The notes under the pieces were generated by a model. The model was not told the DNA's origin, searched no databases, and saw only the letters and a list, made by a program, of their open reading frames with translations. DNA of 64,000 bases from Nemertoderma westbladi (Eukaryota > Xenacoelomorpha > Nemertodermatida > Nemertodermatidae): the NCBI GenBank assembly GCA_032718475.1, contig JAUCBJ010005590.1:1-64000 (forward strand). The letters are read 5' to 3'. Each line of letters opens with the position of its first letter. Within the stretch, counting starts at the first letter, position 1. This document shows positions 36,701-47,175 of this stretch, one piece after another. Both the position numbers and the translations under genes were made by a program.

Positions 36701-39700
36701 TTTGTGACTCACCTAAAGGACTCCTTGGGTTTGTGACTCACCTAAAGGACTCCTTGGGTTTGTGACTCACATAAAGGACTCCTTGGGTTTGTGACTAACC
36801 TAAAGGACTCCTTGGGTTTGTGACTCACATAAAGGACTCCTTGGGTTTGTGGCTCACATAAAGGACTCCTTGGGTTTGTGACTAACCTAAAGGACTCCTT
36901 GGATTTGTGACTAACCTAAAGGACTCCTTGGGTTTGTGGCTCACATAAAGGACTCCTTGGGTTTGTGACTAACCTAAAGGACTCCTTGGGTTTGTGACTC
37001 ACATAAAGGAGTCCTTGGATTTGTGACTAACCTAAAGGACTCCTTGGGTTTGTGGCTCACATAAAGGACTCCTTGGGTTTGTGACTCACCTAAAGGACTC
37101 CTTGGGTTTGTGACTCACCTAAAGGACTCCTTGGGTTTGTGACTCACCTTAAGGACTCCTTGGGTTTGTGACTAACCTAAAGGACTCCTTGGGTTTGTGA
37201 CTCACCTAAAGGACTCCTTGGATTTGTGACTAACCTAAAGGACTCCTTGGGTTTGTGGCTCACATAAAGGACTCCTTGGGTTTGTGACTCACCTAAAGGA
37301 CTCCTTGGGTTTGTGACTCACCTTAAGGACTCCTTGGATTTGTGACTAACCTAAAGGACTCCTTGGGTTTGTGGCTCACATAAAGGACTCCTTGGGTTTG
37401 TGACTCACCTAAAGGACTCCTTGGGTTTGTGACTCACATAAAGGAGTCCTTGGATTTGTGACTAACCTAAAGGACTCCTTGGGTTTGTGGCTCACATAAA
37501 GGACTCCTTGGGTTTGTGACTCACCTAAAGGACTCCTTGGGTTTGTGACTCACCTTAAGGACTCCTTGGGTTTGTGACTAACCTAAAGGACTCCTTGGGT
37601 TTGTGACTCACATAAAGGACTCCTTGGGTTTGTGACTCATATAAAGGACTCCTTGGGTTTGTGACTCACCTAAATGACTCCTTGGGTTTGTGACTCACCT
37701 AAAGGACTCCTTGGGTTTGTGACTCACCTAAAGGACTCCTTGGATTTGTGACTAACCTAAAGGACTCCTTGGGTTTGTGACTCACATAAAGGACTCCTTG
37801 GGTTTGTGACTCATATAAAGGACTCCTTGGGTTTGTGACTCATATAAAGGACTCCTTGGGTTTGTGACTCACCTAAAGGACTCCTTGGGTTTGTGACTCA
37901 CATAAAGGACTCCTTGGGTTTGTGACTCATATAAAGGACTCCTTGGGTTTGTGACTCACCTAAAGGACTCCTTGGGTTTGTGACTCACCTAAAGGACTCC
38001 TTGGGTTTGTGACTCACCTAAAGGACTCCTTGGATTTGTGACTAACCTAAAGGACTCCTTGGGTTTGTGACTCACATAAAGGACTCCTTGGGTTTGTGAC
38101 TCATATAAAGGACTCCTTGGGTTTGTGACTCACCTAAATGACTCCTTGGGTTTGTGACTCACCTAAAGGACTCCTTGGGTTTGTGACTCACCTAAAGGAC
38201 TCCTTGGGTTTGTGACTCAACTAAAGGACTCCTTGGGTTTGTGACTAACCTAAAGGACTCCTTGGGTTTGTGACTCACATAAAGGACTCCTTGGGTTTGT
38301 GACTCACCTAAATGACTCCTTGGATTTGTGACTCACCTAAAGGACTCCTTGGGTTTGTGACTAACCTAAAGGACTCCTTGGGTTTGTGACTCACCTAAAG
38401 GACTCCTTGGGTTTGTGACTCACCTAAAGGACTCCTTGGGTTTGTGACTAACCTAAAGGACTCCTTGGGTTTGTGACTAACCTAAAGGACTCCTTGGGTT
38501 TGTGACTCATCTAAAGGACTCCATGGGTTTGTGACTAACCTAAAGGACTCCTTGGGTTTGTGACTCACCTAAAGGACTCCTTGGGTTTGTGACTCACCTA
38601 AAGGACTCCATGGGTTTGTGACTCACATAAAGGAATCCTTGGGTTTGTGACTCACCTAAAGGACTCCTTGGGTTTGTGACTCACATAAATGACTCCTTGG
38701 GTTTGTGACTCACCTAAATGACTCCTTGGGTTTGTGACTCACCTAAAGGACTCCTTGGGTTTGTGACTCACCTAAATGACTCCTTGGGTTTGTGACTCAC
38801 CTAAAGGACTCCTTGGGTTTGTGACTCACCTAAAGGACTCCTTGGGTTTGTGACTCACCTAAAGGACTCCTTGGGTTTGTGACTCACCTAAATGACTCCT
38901 TGGGTTTGTGACTCACCTAAAGGACTCCTTGGGTTTGTGACTCACCTAAATGACTCCTTGGGTTTGTGACTCACCTAAATGACTCCTTGGGTTTGTGACT
39001 CACCTAAAGGACTCCTTGGGTTTGTGACTCACCTAAAGGACTCCTTGGGTTTGTGACTCACCTAAAGGACTCCTTGGATTTGTGACTAACCTAAAGGATT
39101 CCTTGGGTTTGTGACTCACATAAAGGATTCCTTGGGTTTGTGACTCATATAAAGGACTCCTTGGGTTTGTGACTCACCTAAATGACTCCTTGGGTTTGTG
39201 ACTCACCTAAATGACTCCTTGGGTTTGTGACTCACTTAAAGGACTCCTTGGGTTTGTGACTCAACTAAAGGACTCCTTGGGTTTGTGACTAACCTAAAGG
39301 ACTCCTTGGGTTTGTGACTCACATAAAGGACTCCTTGGGTTTGTGACTCATATAAAGGACTCCTTGGGTTTGTGACTCACCTAAATGACTCCTTGGATTT
39401 GTGACTCACCTAAAGGACTCCTTGGGTTTGTGACTAACCTAAAGGACTCCTTGGGTTTGTGACTCACCTAAAGGACTCCTTGGGTTTGTGACTCACCTAA
39501 AGGACTCCTTGGGTTTGTGACTAACCTAAAGGACTCCTTGGGTTTGTGACTCACCTAAAGGACTCCTTGGGTTTGTGACTCACCTAAAGGACTCCTTGGG
39601 TTTGTGACTCACCTAAATGACTCCTTGGATTTGTGACTCACCTAAAGGACTCCTTGGGTTTGTGACTAACCTAAAGGACTCCTTGGGTTTGTGACTCACC

Positions 39701-40199
39701 TAAAGGACTCCTTGGGTTTGTGACTCACCTAAAGGACTCCTTGGGTTTGTGACTCACCTAAAGGACTCCTTGGGTTTGTGACTCACCTAAAGGACTCCTT
39801 GGGTTTGTGACTCACCTAAATGACTCCTTGGATTTGTGACTCACCTAAAGGACTCCTTGGGTTTGTGACTAACCTAAAGGACTCCTTGGGTTTGTGACTC
39901 ACCTAAAGGACTCCTTGGGTTTGTGACTCACCTAAAGGACTCCTTGGGTTTGTGACTCACCTAAAGGACTCCTTGGGTTTGTGACTCACCTAAAGGACTC
40001 CTTGGGTTTGTGACTCACCTAAATGACTCCTTGGGTTTGTGACTCACCTAAAGGACTCCTTGGGTTTGTGACTCACCTAAATGACTCCTTGGGTTTGTGA
40101 CTCACCTAAAGGACTCCTTGGGTTTGTGACTAACCTAAAGGACTCCTTGGGTTTGTGACTCACCTAAAGGACTCCTTGGGTTTGTGACTCACCTAAAGG
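33725..40199 (-). repeat. 6.5-kb satellite of 29-bp units, each with the exon 7 splice donor
   Basis: About 223 head-to-tail units of 29 bp. Read on the CBP strand each unit is CCTTTAGGTGAGTCACAAAC followed by CCAAGGAGT. The exon-proximal unit overlaps exon 7: its last 7 nt (CCTTTAG) and the real donor GTGAGT are part of the repeat. Variants include GGTTAGTC, TATGTGAGTC, GTTGAGTC and CATTTAG forms, all keeping a GT. The rare CGCAAACCC variant (33,979 and 34,588) lies 609 bp apart (21 units) within similar context, showing block duplication. It fills intron 7. Confidence 0.97.
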
Positions 40200-40425
40200 G
40201 AATGGAATCAGGTCCTTGGCTTTGGAGTACTTTTAGCACGGGAAGTAAGGCCTCTTCCAATTCGTCTTGTGTGAATTTCTTTTGGTTGCGATAGGATGTG
40301 TTGGTAGATTGGGAGGAACCGGGTTCCGTTTTAACATCCATCGGAGTACGAGGCGTTGCGTACCCGGTAGAATCGTACTCCTGGCTCGGTGGTGCCGGCG
40401 ATTGGGGTTCCATCTTTACTTTAGT
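40193..40425 (-). CDS. CREBBP: CBP/p300 exon 7: acidic linker and start of bromodomain
   Basis: 233 bp, residues 765-841 plus two bases of codon 842. The acceptor is ATTATGTAG before 40,425 and the donor TTTAG|GTGAGT at 40,192. It encodes TKVKMEPQSPAPPSQ, a sumoylation-like VKTEP site, and the conserved pre-bromodomain helix (FTQDELEEALLPVLKVLQSQ, then GPDSIPF). It corresponds to the vertebrate region ending in DPESLPFR. The donor lies inside the first unit of the 29-bp satellite. If any downstream unit's donor were used, the frame would meet TGA immediately after the Arg codon. Confidence 0.95.
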
Positions 40426-41251
40426 CTACATAATATAAATTATGCGTTTATATAATATTTATGTAAATAATCCCCTTCACTTTCTCTATAAACACTTACT
40501 TTTATTCCTATATTCCTATAGTACTGTGAACTATAATAGATTATAGTTCATATTATTCCTCCTAACGCTCTTGCATGCTTCCTTTGGCTCTTTGCTCTGA
40601 GCCAATGTTAAGCCAACCAGGACGCAGCATGGTGGGTTATTTAAAGCCTCCGCAGTCTGCACGCATTAGATCGTCACTTATCAGTCAAAATTCCAGCATC
40701 TTGTGCAAACCCCTGTTCCAAAGTGTAGGAAAAGTTTCGGTAAAATTATTATTTTAATTTATTTCATTATATTTAATGTGAGTTTATTAAGAAGTTCCTT
40801 TTCTCCTGAAATTCCCTCAAGGTTTTCTTGCAACTTCACTTTTCACCGAATTTCAACCTCTCCAATCTTCCAGGGTGCTGTCAGTCTGTCACTGAGTTGC
40901 GACACCCTACGACGACGGGCCCCCTTTAAACTCAGCTGTATCGAATGTCTACTTGAACTCACACAAACTTAATGCTTTTATCGCCCAGTTCGCCACAATT
41001 TGTTGTAAACCCTTTACTACTCAACTCATATTTTAAATTCAATAAGTTGTATCTGTAGCATAAGAATGTAACGAACAGTTTACACAAATACAAAATGGTA
41101 GCTGATATAATTTTTTGTACATAATAAAATTCACAGTATTATTATACCACAGTATATTTATTATTCAAAATATCATAAATAATATTGATAGTAAAATACT
41201 AATTTTATTCTAAATCAAGTGAATTAATAATTGGATTATTGATTGGCTGAC
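40426..41251. other. CBP intron 6, unique AT-rich sequence
   Basis: 826 bp bounded by donor GTCAGCC and acceptor TATGTAG on the minus strand. A short stretch at 40,575-40,970 is more GC-balanced, but no exon of CBP or other gene is recognised. Apart from arrays this is the plainest intron of the gene. Confidence 0.6.
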
Positions 41252-41383
41252 CTGATCTACGGGGTTTTCTTCCTTTACGGTTCCGATAGGTTGGTCTCCT
41301 TGGTTACCGGGTGGGCCGCTGCAACTGGTTGCTACGTTATCACTCGTCGTCTGGTTAGGGAAACTGCTCTCATCCGCACCAGA
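41252..41383 (-). CDS. CREBBP: CBP/p300 exon 6: acidic linker before the bromodomain
   Basis: 132 bp, 44 residues (721-764), phase 0 at both ends. The acceptor is TCCTTTATAG before 41,383 and the donor CAG|GTCAGC at 41,251. It encodes a low-complexity acidic stretch (GADESSFPNQ ... GTVKEENPVDQ) like the VKEE-rich linker before the CBP bromodomain. Sequence conservation is too weak for recognition alone. The call rests on position, open phase, splice sites and continuity with exons 5 and 7. Confidence 0.8.
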
Positions 41384-42146
41384 CTATAAAGGAGTAAAAA
41401 ACAATTTATAATTAATTAAAAAGATAAAACATAATTAACCCCCCCCCCCCCCCCCCACCTAATATTCCCTTAGTGGATGAGTCATAGTTTCTCATGCAAT
41501 TTTTAGCTATAAGCATTTGCTAAGGGCGTCTCTAATTGAAAAATACGTTGCATGGATTCCATCCAAGTCTGCAATAAAATATAAATTTGAGGAATAGCTG
41601 ATAGTTGGGTGGCTAATGTCATCCCGTAGACCGCGAGTGAAGATCCCAAATAACCTACACAGTGTCACAGTCACGAAAGTTGACCCCTAAGTTGTCTAAA
41701 TACACATATATTGACAATAGTGAAAGTTATGCTTGGTACATGTTTCCATGGAAACTAGTATTTCGTGAGATATTGGTATCTATGACGCCTTGATTGTGAT
41801 AAAAATCAAGTCAAAATATTTTGAACAATGCAATACATTTGAGTACTACAATAGAGAGAGTTTACTCATTGTAGATTTTATCTGTTTCCATGGCAACCGA
41901 CCTATATTAATCCACTATATTTAATGCAGTGGTTAATGTTGAGTTCGGAAGTTACATTTTTTTGCAACCGCTCAGGACAATTATTACACTTAATAAAATA
42001 CCATATTCTAGAACAGATTATTTATATTTGAACAGGTACGCGATAATAATATTATAGCCTGAATTAAATTTTCTTCCCGCTTTGCTATTTATGAGATAAA
42101 CAATTAATTTTGATAAAGAATGACGTGTTTACGCTACCCAACTTAC
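41384..42146. other. CBP intron 5 with two X-box-like palindromes
   Basis: 763 bp. It contains a C run at about 41,441-41,457 and two RFX X-box-like sites: GTTTCCATGGAAAC at 41,742-41,755 and GTTTCCATGGCAAC at 41,884-41,897. No exon is seen. Confidence 0.5.
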
Positions 42147-42461
42147 CCCTGACGCGATCATGCTATAGCTATTGGTGGTGGCGGTGCCGGTACCGGTGCC
42201 GGTGTTCGAAGTATGATGGAGGTTTTGTTCAACGGAAACCGCTACTAGGTTACCTTGGCTCATCTGAGACTCGAAGTTACTAACTATGAAGGACTGGAGT
42301 TGAGTGTCACTCCCGTGTCCCGACTGCGAGGAGATGGTCATCTCTTCCGACACCGTCTGTATACCGACGGCGGGATCCGACACGAATGAGCTGAGTTCCA
42401 TAGACGTAGACGATACAACAACGCGAGGGGTTAATGCGTCCAATGTTTGCCCGGAGTGAAG
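42147..42461 (-). CDS. CREBBP: CBP/p300 exon 5: linker between KIX and bromodomain
   Basis: 315 bp, 105 residues (616-720), phase 0 at both ends. The acceptor is ATTATCTTATCAG before 42,461 and the donor GGG|GTAAGT at 42,146. It is Ser/Thr/Gln/Val-rich low-complexity sequence (LHSGQTLDALTPRVVVSSTS ...) as expected for the disordered region between KIX and the bromodomain. This linker is much shorter than in vertebrates, where it is several hundred residues. The call rests on splice sites, open frame and position. Confidence 0.85.
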
Positions 42462-42502
42462 CTGATAAGATAATTAATATTATTAGCATAAATTAAATAT
42501 TT

Positions 42503-43612
42503 TTATTGTATCTCCCGACCAACACCACACGGCACCTAGAACGGGATTGTATCTCCCGACCAACACTACATGACAACTAGAACGGGACTGTTTCTCCCGA
42601 CCAACACCAAATGACACCTAGAACGGGACTGTATCTCCCGACCCACACCACATGACACCTAGAACGGGACTGTATCTCCCGACCCACACCACATGACACC
42701 TAGAACGGGACTGTATCTCCCGACCAACACCACATGACACCTATAACGGGACTGTATCTCCCGACCCACAACACATGACACCTAGAACGGGATTGTATCT
42801 CCCGACCAACACTACATGACAACTAGAACGGGACTGTTTCTCCCGACCAACACCAAATGACACCTAGAACGGGACTGTATCTCCCAACCCACACCACATG
42901 ACACCTAGAACGGGACTGTATCTCCCGACCCACACCACATGACACCTAGAACGGGACTGTATCTCCCGACCAACACCACATGACACCTATAACGGGACTG
43001 TATCTCCCGACCCACAACACATGACACCTAGAACGGGATTGTATCTCCCGACCAACACTACATGACAACTAGAACGGGACTGTTTCTCCCGACCAACACC
43101 AAATGACACCTAGAACGGGACTGTATCTCCCAACCCACACCACATGACACCTAGAACGGGACTGTATCTCCCAACCCACACCACATGACACCTAGAACGG
43201 GACTGTATCTCCCGACCAACACCACATGACACCTATAACGGGACTGTATCTCCCGACCCACAACACATGACACCTAGAACGGGATTGTATCTCCCGACCA
43301 ACACTACATGACAACTAGAACGGGACTGTTTCTCCCGACCAACACCAAATGACACCTAGAACGGGACTGTATCTCCCAACCCACACCACATGACACCTAG
43401 AACGGGACTGTATCTCCCGACCCACACCACATGACACCTAGAACGGGACTGTATCTCCCGACCAACACCACATGACACCTATAACGGGACTGTATCTCCC
43501 GACCCACAACACATGACACCTAGAACGGGACTGTATCTCCCGACCTACACCACATGACACCTAGAACGGGACTGTATCTCCCGACCAACACTACATGACA
43601 CCTAGAACGGGA
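42503..43612 (-). repeat. 41-bp satellite of intron 4, main block, with 246-bp higher-order repeat
   Basis: About 27 units of 41 bp, plus-strand core ACTGTATCTCCCGACCAACA ... ATGACACCTAGAACGGG. A distinctive pair of variants (ACGGGATTGT; ACTGTTTCTCCC) recurs at about 42,545, 42,789, 43,036 and 43,282, giving a 6-mer block of about 246 bp repeated four times. A few outlying copies lie at 44,705-44,812, directly at the exon 4 donor. The array was split by a 1.1-kb insertion. Confidence 0.95.
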
Positions 43613-44060
43613 CAGTAGAATGCTGCGTAGGGTACATTGTGGCAAGTACAATGAACACATCTCAAACCAGCCACAGTATAACATTGGAGGTGTCTCATTG
43701 GTTCCTCCAAGCTTGATAATTGAACAAAGCCGCCTCCGCTTTACAGGAAATTACTTTTGCCGTGAGTACCAGCCTGCCCAATGGAGAAAATAAGCATGGT
43801 GGGCAGTCTATGACTTTCTTGAGACGCCTCTTAAGAACACTGGCCTAGAAGATGATGATAATCTCGAAAAAGTCATGGGGGATAGGGAGTTGTGGCGGTG
43901 AAATTTTGTTGTTAGCATTCTTATGATATCATTCTTAATACACGCTGCATTGGGCTTGCCAATTATGGATTGCATGGTGGTGGCAAAAATATATTTCTTA
44001 GCCAGCATAGCATCTCTGTGTGCAGCTTCAATGCGGCAGGCCGATTATAGTAGTAGTAGC
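43613..44060 (+). mobile_element. LINE 3' fragment, same family as the intron 8 LINE
   Basis: From AATGCTGCGTAGGGTACATT (about 43,619) the sequence parallels 31,997-32,290. Shared blocks include AACATTGGAGGTGTCTCATT, GACTTTCTTGAGACGC and GGGAGTTGTGGCGG. It ends in the same TAGTAGTAGTAG tail near 44,048-44,060, with a microsatellite tail instead of poly-A. It is 5'-truncated and broken by small insertions, and it interrupts the 41-bp array. No target-site duplication was identified. Confidence 0.8.
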
Positions 44061-44122
44061 GTAAGAACTCCAGCCCACAGCTATAACCCCACCGAACTGC
44101 TCACATATCGATATGTTCTCGA

Positions 44123-44704
44123 TTGCAGGTGGTTCCCCCTCTTGAAGAATTGCCATGCTTCTTTACGAAAAACTCAGCACTGGCCAAAACTACTTCAATC
44201 ACTTCAGAAACAATACCAGGCTCACTCACCCAAACAACTACCCCAGATTCATCAGACCCACACTTTTTAACAGCAACATCTGTTCCACTGGATTCCACAA
44301 CATCATCTACTCCGACGGTCATCTCGCGGACACATGTTCCATTAATATCCACTTATCATCCAGACCTACCCACCCCCCTACCTAATTATACGCAACTCCC
44401 CGCACCCCCTACCACCACTACCACAGCTGGTTCACCCACGGTACCACAACTCCCCGCACCCCCTACCACCACTACCACTACCGGTTCACCCACGGTACCA
44501 CAACTCCCCTCACCCCCTACCACCACTACCACTACCGGTTCACCCACGGTACCACAACTCCCCTCACCCCCTACCACCACTACCACAACCGGTTCACCCA
44601 CGGTACCACAACTCCGCGCACCCCCTATCACCACTACCACAGCCGGTTCACCCACGGTACCACAACTCCCCGCACCCCCAACTACTCCCGACCTCACCAT
44701 ATGA
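44123..44704 (+). pseudogene. Pro/Thr-rich in-frame 54-bp repeat ORF, possible captured mucin-like exon
   Basis: A plus-strand frame of 193 codons. Residues about 1-85 are Ser/Thr-rich. From about 44,393 a 54-bp unit (18 residues, QLPAPPTTTTTAGSPTVP) repeats five times and ends with a partial copy and a stop at 44,702. The unit length is a multiple of three, and the copies differ mostly by substitutions that keep Pro/Thr character. A possible 3' splice site (TCGATTGCAG) precedes the frame at about 44,121-44,130. It may be a captured exon of a mucin-like gene, or simply a repeat that happens to be open. It lies antisense inside CBP intron 4. Confidence 0.35.
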
Positions 44705-44812
44705 CACTTAGAACGTGACTGTATCTCCCGACCTACATGACACCTAGAACGGGACTGTATCTCCCGACCTGCACCGCATTGACACTTTGAATGGGTTTAT
44801 CTCCCGACCTAC
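44705..44812 (-). repeat. Founder copies of the 41-bp satellite at the exon 4 donor
   Basis: On the CBP strand exon 4 ends ACCG|GTAGGTCGGGAGATA at 44,812. TAGGTCGGGAGATACAGTCC and GCAGGTCGGGAGATACAGTC follow within 100 bp, the same core that makes the 42,503-43,612 array. The array core GGTCGGGAGATA is therefore intron sequence beginning at donor position +4. Confidence 0.85.
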
Positions 44813-44979
44813 CGGTTTATTTGTAAAGACCCGCTGCTGTTGTAGGCCTATCATCTGTTGTTGCCGTTCCAACGCCCGCCGTTGTCGCTTTTCCTCCAAT
44901 TCCTTCTGGATTTTATATATTTTCTCGGCCAACATGTGGTAGTACTCCTCCCGAGAACTCGCCAATTCATACATATCAC
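44813..44979 (-). CDS. CREBBP: CBP/p300 exon 4: second half of KIX
   Basis: 167 bp, two bases of the split Gly codon plus residues 561-615. The acceptor is GATTTTTTAG before 44,979 and the donor CCG|GTAGGT at 44,812. It reads [20 protein letters not shown], then [11 protein letters not shown], the near-invariant third helix of KIX, the docking surface for phospho-CREB, Myb and MLL activation domains in CBP. A Gln/Arg-rich helical extension follows. It is joined in phase 1 to exon 3 (VEG|DMYE). Confidence 0.97.
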
Positions 44980-45090
44980 CTAAAAAATCAACCACTTATA
45001 CTTGGCTGTTGTTGTCAGGTTCACACATACCACGGACTAAGGCGAGCCGCTTCCATTGTAGTTTGCCATGGTTCCCACGTTATCACTCAC

Positions 45091-45208
45091 CTTCTACTTT
45101 CTGCGCGTAGGCCAGTAGGTTGGCCATCCGTCTGTCCCGCATCGCAGCGGGATCCGGTGAAGGAAATATCGCTTTAACGAGTTTGTAAACCAAATGGTTT
45201 CGTAAGTC
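45091..45208 (-). CDS. CREBBP: CBP/p300 exon 3: first half of KIX
   Basis: 118 bp, residues 521-559 plus one base. The acceptor is TTATTTATTTAG before 45,208 and the donor GAAG|GTGAGT at 45,090. It reads [20 protein letters not shown], then [22 protein letters not shown] helices 1 and 2 with very high identity to other animals. The intron between exons 3 and 4 is only 111 bp, in contrast to the inflated introns elsewhere in the gene. Confidence 0.97.
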
Positions 45209-46590
45209 CTAAATAAATAAAGATACAAATGTACAAACAAACCACGAAATCTTCTCTATTATATTATAATTGCTACCACGGCATGGTACTAAATATTTTA
45301 CGCTTGATCAAATATATATACGCGGGAAAACGAATTGCAAATTTAAAAACAGGGTGAAAACTCATTCAAGCTCAGAGGGACAAAATATTCGAGAGTTGTT
45401 CAGTACAACATCTAAAAAAAATTAAACTTCCGTAGATATACGGAGTTACTACCAATGCGGTAAAAATTTAAACTTTTAAACAAAAATAAAATTTTTCGTT
45501 AAAACGAGTTAAACATTTGTTTGTCCTGAATATATATAAATAAATATATACAATAATATTTTGCTAAGACTTAAATATCAAAATTTAGGGAAAGTAAACA
45601 TCGTGAACTTCGTTCGTGGCAGTTTTTTTGAACTTTCAATGTCGTCTATTAATATGTGATGCGCGATTGACTGTACGCACAGGTATATACACTAGGCAGT
45701 AAACAAATGCTGTATAGACAATAAAAACGGGATATACAAACTAAAACCAAAAATAGACACTAAAAACGGGATATACAAAGTAAAACCAAAAATAGACACT
45801 AAAAACGGGATATACAAAGTAAAACCAAAAATAGACACTAAAAACGGGATATACAAATTAAAACCAAAAATATAAAATAGAAAAATTCCCTTAATTTGCT
45901 TTTTTCTACACCGGTATGGTAAGGGTAACCAAAACAATATTAAAGTAATTTCACAACAACACCCTAAACAACACAAAACGGAATCGGCTACATTATAAAC
46001 ATTATTCAACAAATTAACTTCACCAAGTAAGTTTGGGAATCGGGATCTCTACCGAAATCACGTTATTTGATTCGAACCTAATAGGCCGTTGTAGGTCCGA
46101 TCTCCGATCCATATGAATTATGAAGTATACCATAATTTCTGGTGTTATATTTTCACTAAAAACCCAAGTTGCAGAAGGCTGTATCTAACCAAAAATCAAA
46201 ATAATAAACGAATTATTACAAAGTAAACGATAAACTGTACCGGTACATGTTATAAGATCGATTTATAAGATAAATTTAAAAAATAGAAATCTTAGGCCAT
46301 ATATAAATTATCAATTAAATTCAAAACCTGATATTCTTCTTACGTCAGAAAACCAATAAATAAATTGTAATAAAATTTGATCTTACTTCAGTGGTGTGAA
46401 TAAAACGATATAAAGTTTCCCAAAACCATTTTCATAAATACACCACTGAAAGAAAATATATAATATAATTATAAAATATATAAATATACAACTGGTACAT
46501 AAAATATAAAAATTAATCCATACCAGTACATAGCAACAATATTACCATTATTATAAAGCTTCCTATCCGAAACAGAACACATATTTTCGT

Positions 46591-46816
46591 CCATGTGACG
46601 AATACCAGGTTTTCCACCTTCAGTCTAAATTCTACTGGAATTTTATATATGAAGAATTTGAATTTTTCCAAATTTCTCCTTATGGCTTATTAAGTGTTTT
46701 ATGGCGCTTATTTCTGTCTTATAACCTGTATAGATACTTATTCGCTTATTGTTTTGGTTAGGATCAGCCCTTCTGAAACATGTGGTTTTAGTGAAAACCT
46801 GGTATTCTTCACATGG
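46591..46816. mobile_element. Small terminal-inverted-repeat element (MITE), 226 bp
   Basis: The ends CCATGTGACGAATACCAGGT and (reverse complement) CCATGTGAAGAATACCAGGT match at 19 of 20 positions and continue into TTTYCAC. The interior resembles 21,030-21,170 in intron 10, indicating a dispersed family. No coding capacity. A related end (CTGGTATACTTTACATGGG) follows just outside at about 46,853-46,872. Confidence 0.7.
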
Positions 46817-47175
46817 GATAAACTGTAAATGTGAAATATAACTGCCAGAAAGTCTGGTATACTTTACATGGGCCCATATTTTAATATAAATTCACAAATT
46901 TTAAAGCTAACTTTTGGAGAGAGAAAATAAAGAACCCTTTAATTATGCCCGAACCCCATACATAAGTCTATGTCCGTGCTGGGTGACGACAATTATTGTA
47001 ATTGAAATGCAGAGACTTTGGTATGTATGTAATTCAGAATGATAGAAACCCACCCATACTTAGCAAATTATAATTCATTAAATAGGGAGTGGGTGATTTT
47101 AATTAACACAAAAATTAATTAAAATATATAATTATATATATATGGAAGATAATCCTATATAAAATAACTCTGCAC

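Noticed and set aside
33725-40199. CRISPR-like direct-repeat array
   Set aside because: Units are contiguous 29-mers with no variable spacers, in a eukaryotic intron; it is a satellite.
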